The position numbers and the translations under genes were made by a program. From Pseudomonadota bacterium (GTDB taxonomy: Bacteria > Pseudomonadota > Alphaproteobacteria > Rhodobacterales > Rhodobacteraceae), in assembly GCA_022573605.1 (NCBI GenBank), contig JACZTQ010000202.1, forward strand, positions 1-6,089: a stretch of 6,089 nt of DNA. The letters are read 5' to 3'. Shown piece by piece: positions 5,127-6,089 of this stretch (within the stretch, counting starts at the first letter, position 1; each line of letters opens with the position of its first letter). The notes below the pieces were generated by a model. That model had not been told where the DNA came from. It saw only the letters and a list, made by a program, of their open reading frames with translations, and did no database searches.

Positions 5127-5938
5127 CTGCTGGTCCCTCCCTCGCCCGACAGGTTGCGGGCATTCGGGCGCGCTTGCCTCCGTGCGCGCCATTCGCTGAT
5201 CTGGGCGTAACCCATCACCGAAATTATCGGAAACAGGCAGGCCAAGGCAATCAAACCGAAACCGTCGAGCAGCGGGCTGCGGCCCGGCACCGTCGAGGCC
5301 AGCCCGAGACCGAGCGCCGCGACCAGCGGCACCGTCACCGTCGATGTCGTGACGCCTCCCAGGTCGTAGGCCAGCGCCACGATCATGCGCGGCGCGTAGA
5401 TGGTCTGGATGACGACGATGACATATCCGGCGATCATGTAGAGATAGAGCGGTGTCCCGGTCACGATGCGCAGCGATCCGACCGCCAGGCTGATGGCGAC
5501 CCCCAGCGCGACCGCGATCCGCAAGCCCCAGGCGCCGACGGTGCCGCCGGAAACCTGGCTGGCCTTGTGCGCCACGGCGATCAGCGCGGGCTCGGCGAGG
5601 GGGGTCGTGAACCCGATCGCGAAGGCGAACAGATAGATCCAGTAATAGTCGTGCCAGACCAGGTCCTCGACCGCTCTGCCGCCGCCGACGAAGGCCGGGT
5701 CGGTCAACTGCGCCGCCATCACCTTGCCGATCGGGAACAGCGCATGTTCGAGACCGAACAGGAAGAATGCGAGGCCGAGGACGACGTAGAGCGACCCGAT
5801 CAGAACCCGCCGCAGATTGGGTATACGCTGGCGCAGCACGCCGAACTGGAAACCCAGCAGGATCGCGGCGATCGGCGCCACGTCGAACAGGGTGGCGCGT
5901 AGGGTTTCGGCCAGTCCGGTGAGGAGGGTCATGCCCAT
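5123..5938 (-). CDS. DUF1538-family integral membrane protein (second, complete copy)
   Basis: This is a 271-residue polytopic inner-membrane protein of the DUF1538 family, whose function is not established. Hydrophobic segments lie at about 18-33, 45-63, 99-121, 139-158, 164-181, 199-217 and 226-245. Motifs I associate with the family are TTPLAEPAL (111-119), a small-residue stretch DLGGVTTSTVTVPLVAALGLGLAS (192-215), and DGFGLIALA (225-233). Buried acidic and Thr/Ser residues at helix breaks suggest a transport path. The C-terminus (249-271) is basic and soluble, probably cytoplasmic. GGTGA lies seven nt before the ATG at 5938; a second ATG at 5932 would give a classic ATGA overlap with the upstream gene, so the true start may be two codons later. 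The 3' end overlaps the PII-like start by 4 nt. The operon order suggests that the PII-like and CBS proteins control this membrane system. Confidence 0.85.
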   Translation of the reverse strand: MGMTLLTGLAETLRATLFDVAPIAAILLGFQFGVLRQRIPNLRRVLIGSLYVVLGLAFFLFGLEHALFPIGKVMAAQLTDPAFVGGGRAVEDLVWHDYYWIYLFAFAIGFTTPLAEPALIAVAHKASQVSGGTVGAWGLRIAVALGVAISLAVGSLRIVTGTPLYLYMIAGYVIVVIQTIYAPRMIVALAYDLGGVTTSTVTVPLVAALGLGLASTVPGRSPLLDGFGLIALACLFPIISVMGYAQISEWRARRQARPNARNLSGEGGTSR

Positions 5939-6089
5939 GCGCCGGTCACCATGCCGAAGACGAGGACAAAGATGATCGGCATCAGGCTGGCGAAAGCGAT
6001 CAGCCCGAAACCGTCGGTCATCGGGTTGCGCCCCTTGATCGCGCTGGCCAACCCGACACCCAGCGCGGTGACCAGCGGCACGGTGATGG
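5929..6089 (-). CDS. DUF1538-family integral membrane protein (first copy), C-terminal end only
   Basis: The minus-strand frame is open from the right edge of the window to the TGA at 5931-5929 and encodes 52 complete residues. It reads ITVPLVTALGVGLASAIKGR, then NPMTDGFGLIAFASLMPIIF and a last hydrophobic stretch ending GAWA. It aligns without gaps to residues about 201-242 of the next gene (VTVPLVAALGLGLAS, LLDGFGLIALACLFPIIS), so the two are paralogues. It lacks the basic cytoplasmic tail of the second copy. Its stop overlaps the start of the second gene by 10 nt, or by 4 nt if the internal ATG is used. The rest of the gene, and the operon promoter, lie outside the window. Confidence 0.85.
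   Translation of the reverse strand, partial: ITVPLVTALGVGLASAIKGRNPMTDGFGLIAFASLMPIIFVLVFGMVTGAWA

Noticed and set aside
4774..5163. Upstream extension of the CBS frame into the PII-like gene, suggesting a fusion
   Set aside because: The extension translates to Arg/Pro-rich sequence out of frame with the PII-like gene. The GAGGAGG site and TGATG overlap define a separate start at 4773.
5127..5192. Longer start for the PII-like protein (ATG at 5192)
   Set aside because: The PII fold starts at MKFKLLVV, which has a good ribosome-binding site and a 4-nt overlap with the upstream stop. The extra 22 residues would lie inside the DUF1538 gene.
5174..5902. 242-codon plus-strand frame opposite the DUF1538 gene
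   Set aside because: It is very rich in Gln, Arg and Asp, with no domain and no ribosome-binding site. It is antisense to a convincing membrane protein in a coupled operon.

Overview
The window looks like chromosomal DNA from a high-GC Gram-negative bacterium, most likely an alphaproteobacterium. The grounds are the strong G/C bias at codon third positions, a ubiquinone-pathway-type FAD monooxygenase, a DcaP-like outer-membrane porin, and G/C-rich palindromic repeats between genes. The genus cannot be fixed from the sequence alone. I see no rRNA, tRNA, CRISPR array, transposase or phage gene.

Layout. (1) Positions 1-323 (+) hold the C-terminal end of a UbiH/COQ6-family FAD hydroxylase. It converges on (2) an EamA/DMT-family permease on the minus strand (336-1241), with only 12 nt between the stops. 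(3) An AraC-family activator (1349-2305, minus) is divergent from (4) a DcaP-like porin (2688-4019, plus). Their 382-nt spacer is dense with regulatory structure: a direct repeat with 21-bp periodicity beside the araC-type gene, five copies of the hexamer GTTGCC/GGCAAC, an AT-rich core with promoter-like boxes, a perfect 9-bp inverted repeat, and a long porin leader with mutually exclusive hairpins. The regulator probably controls the porin and possibly itself. (5) The convergent spacer 4020-4362 has no gene but several palindromes, including a roughly 130-bp MITE/REP-like element. (6) A tightly coupled minus-strand operon runs in from the right edge: a DUF1538 membrane protein (only its C-terminus is in the window), a second DUF1538 membrane protein (5123-5938), a PII-like protein (4773-5126) and a two-CBS-domain protein (4363-4773). 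All of its junctions overlap.

The operon is the most interesting part. Two paralogous integral-membrane proteins of unknown function are translationally coupled to two different types of potential nucleotide sensor, a PII fold with a non-canonical T-loop and a CBS pair with both ribose-binding motifs. This suggests a transporter or channel gated by cellular energy or signalling nucleotides, comparable in logic to AmtB-GlnK or SbtA-SbtB. That function is inference; the gene families and the overlaps are read from the sequence.
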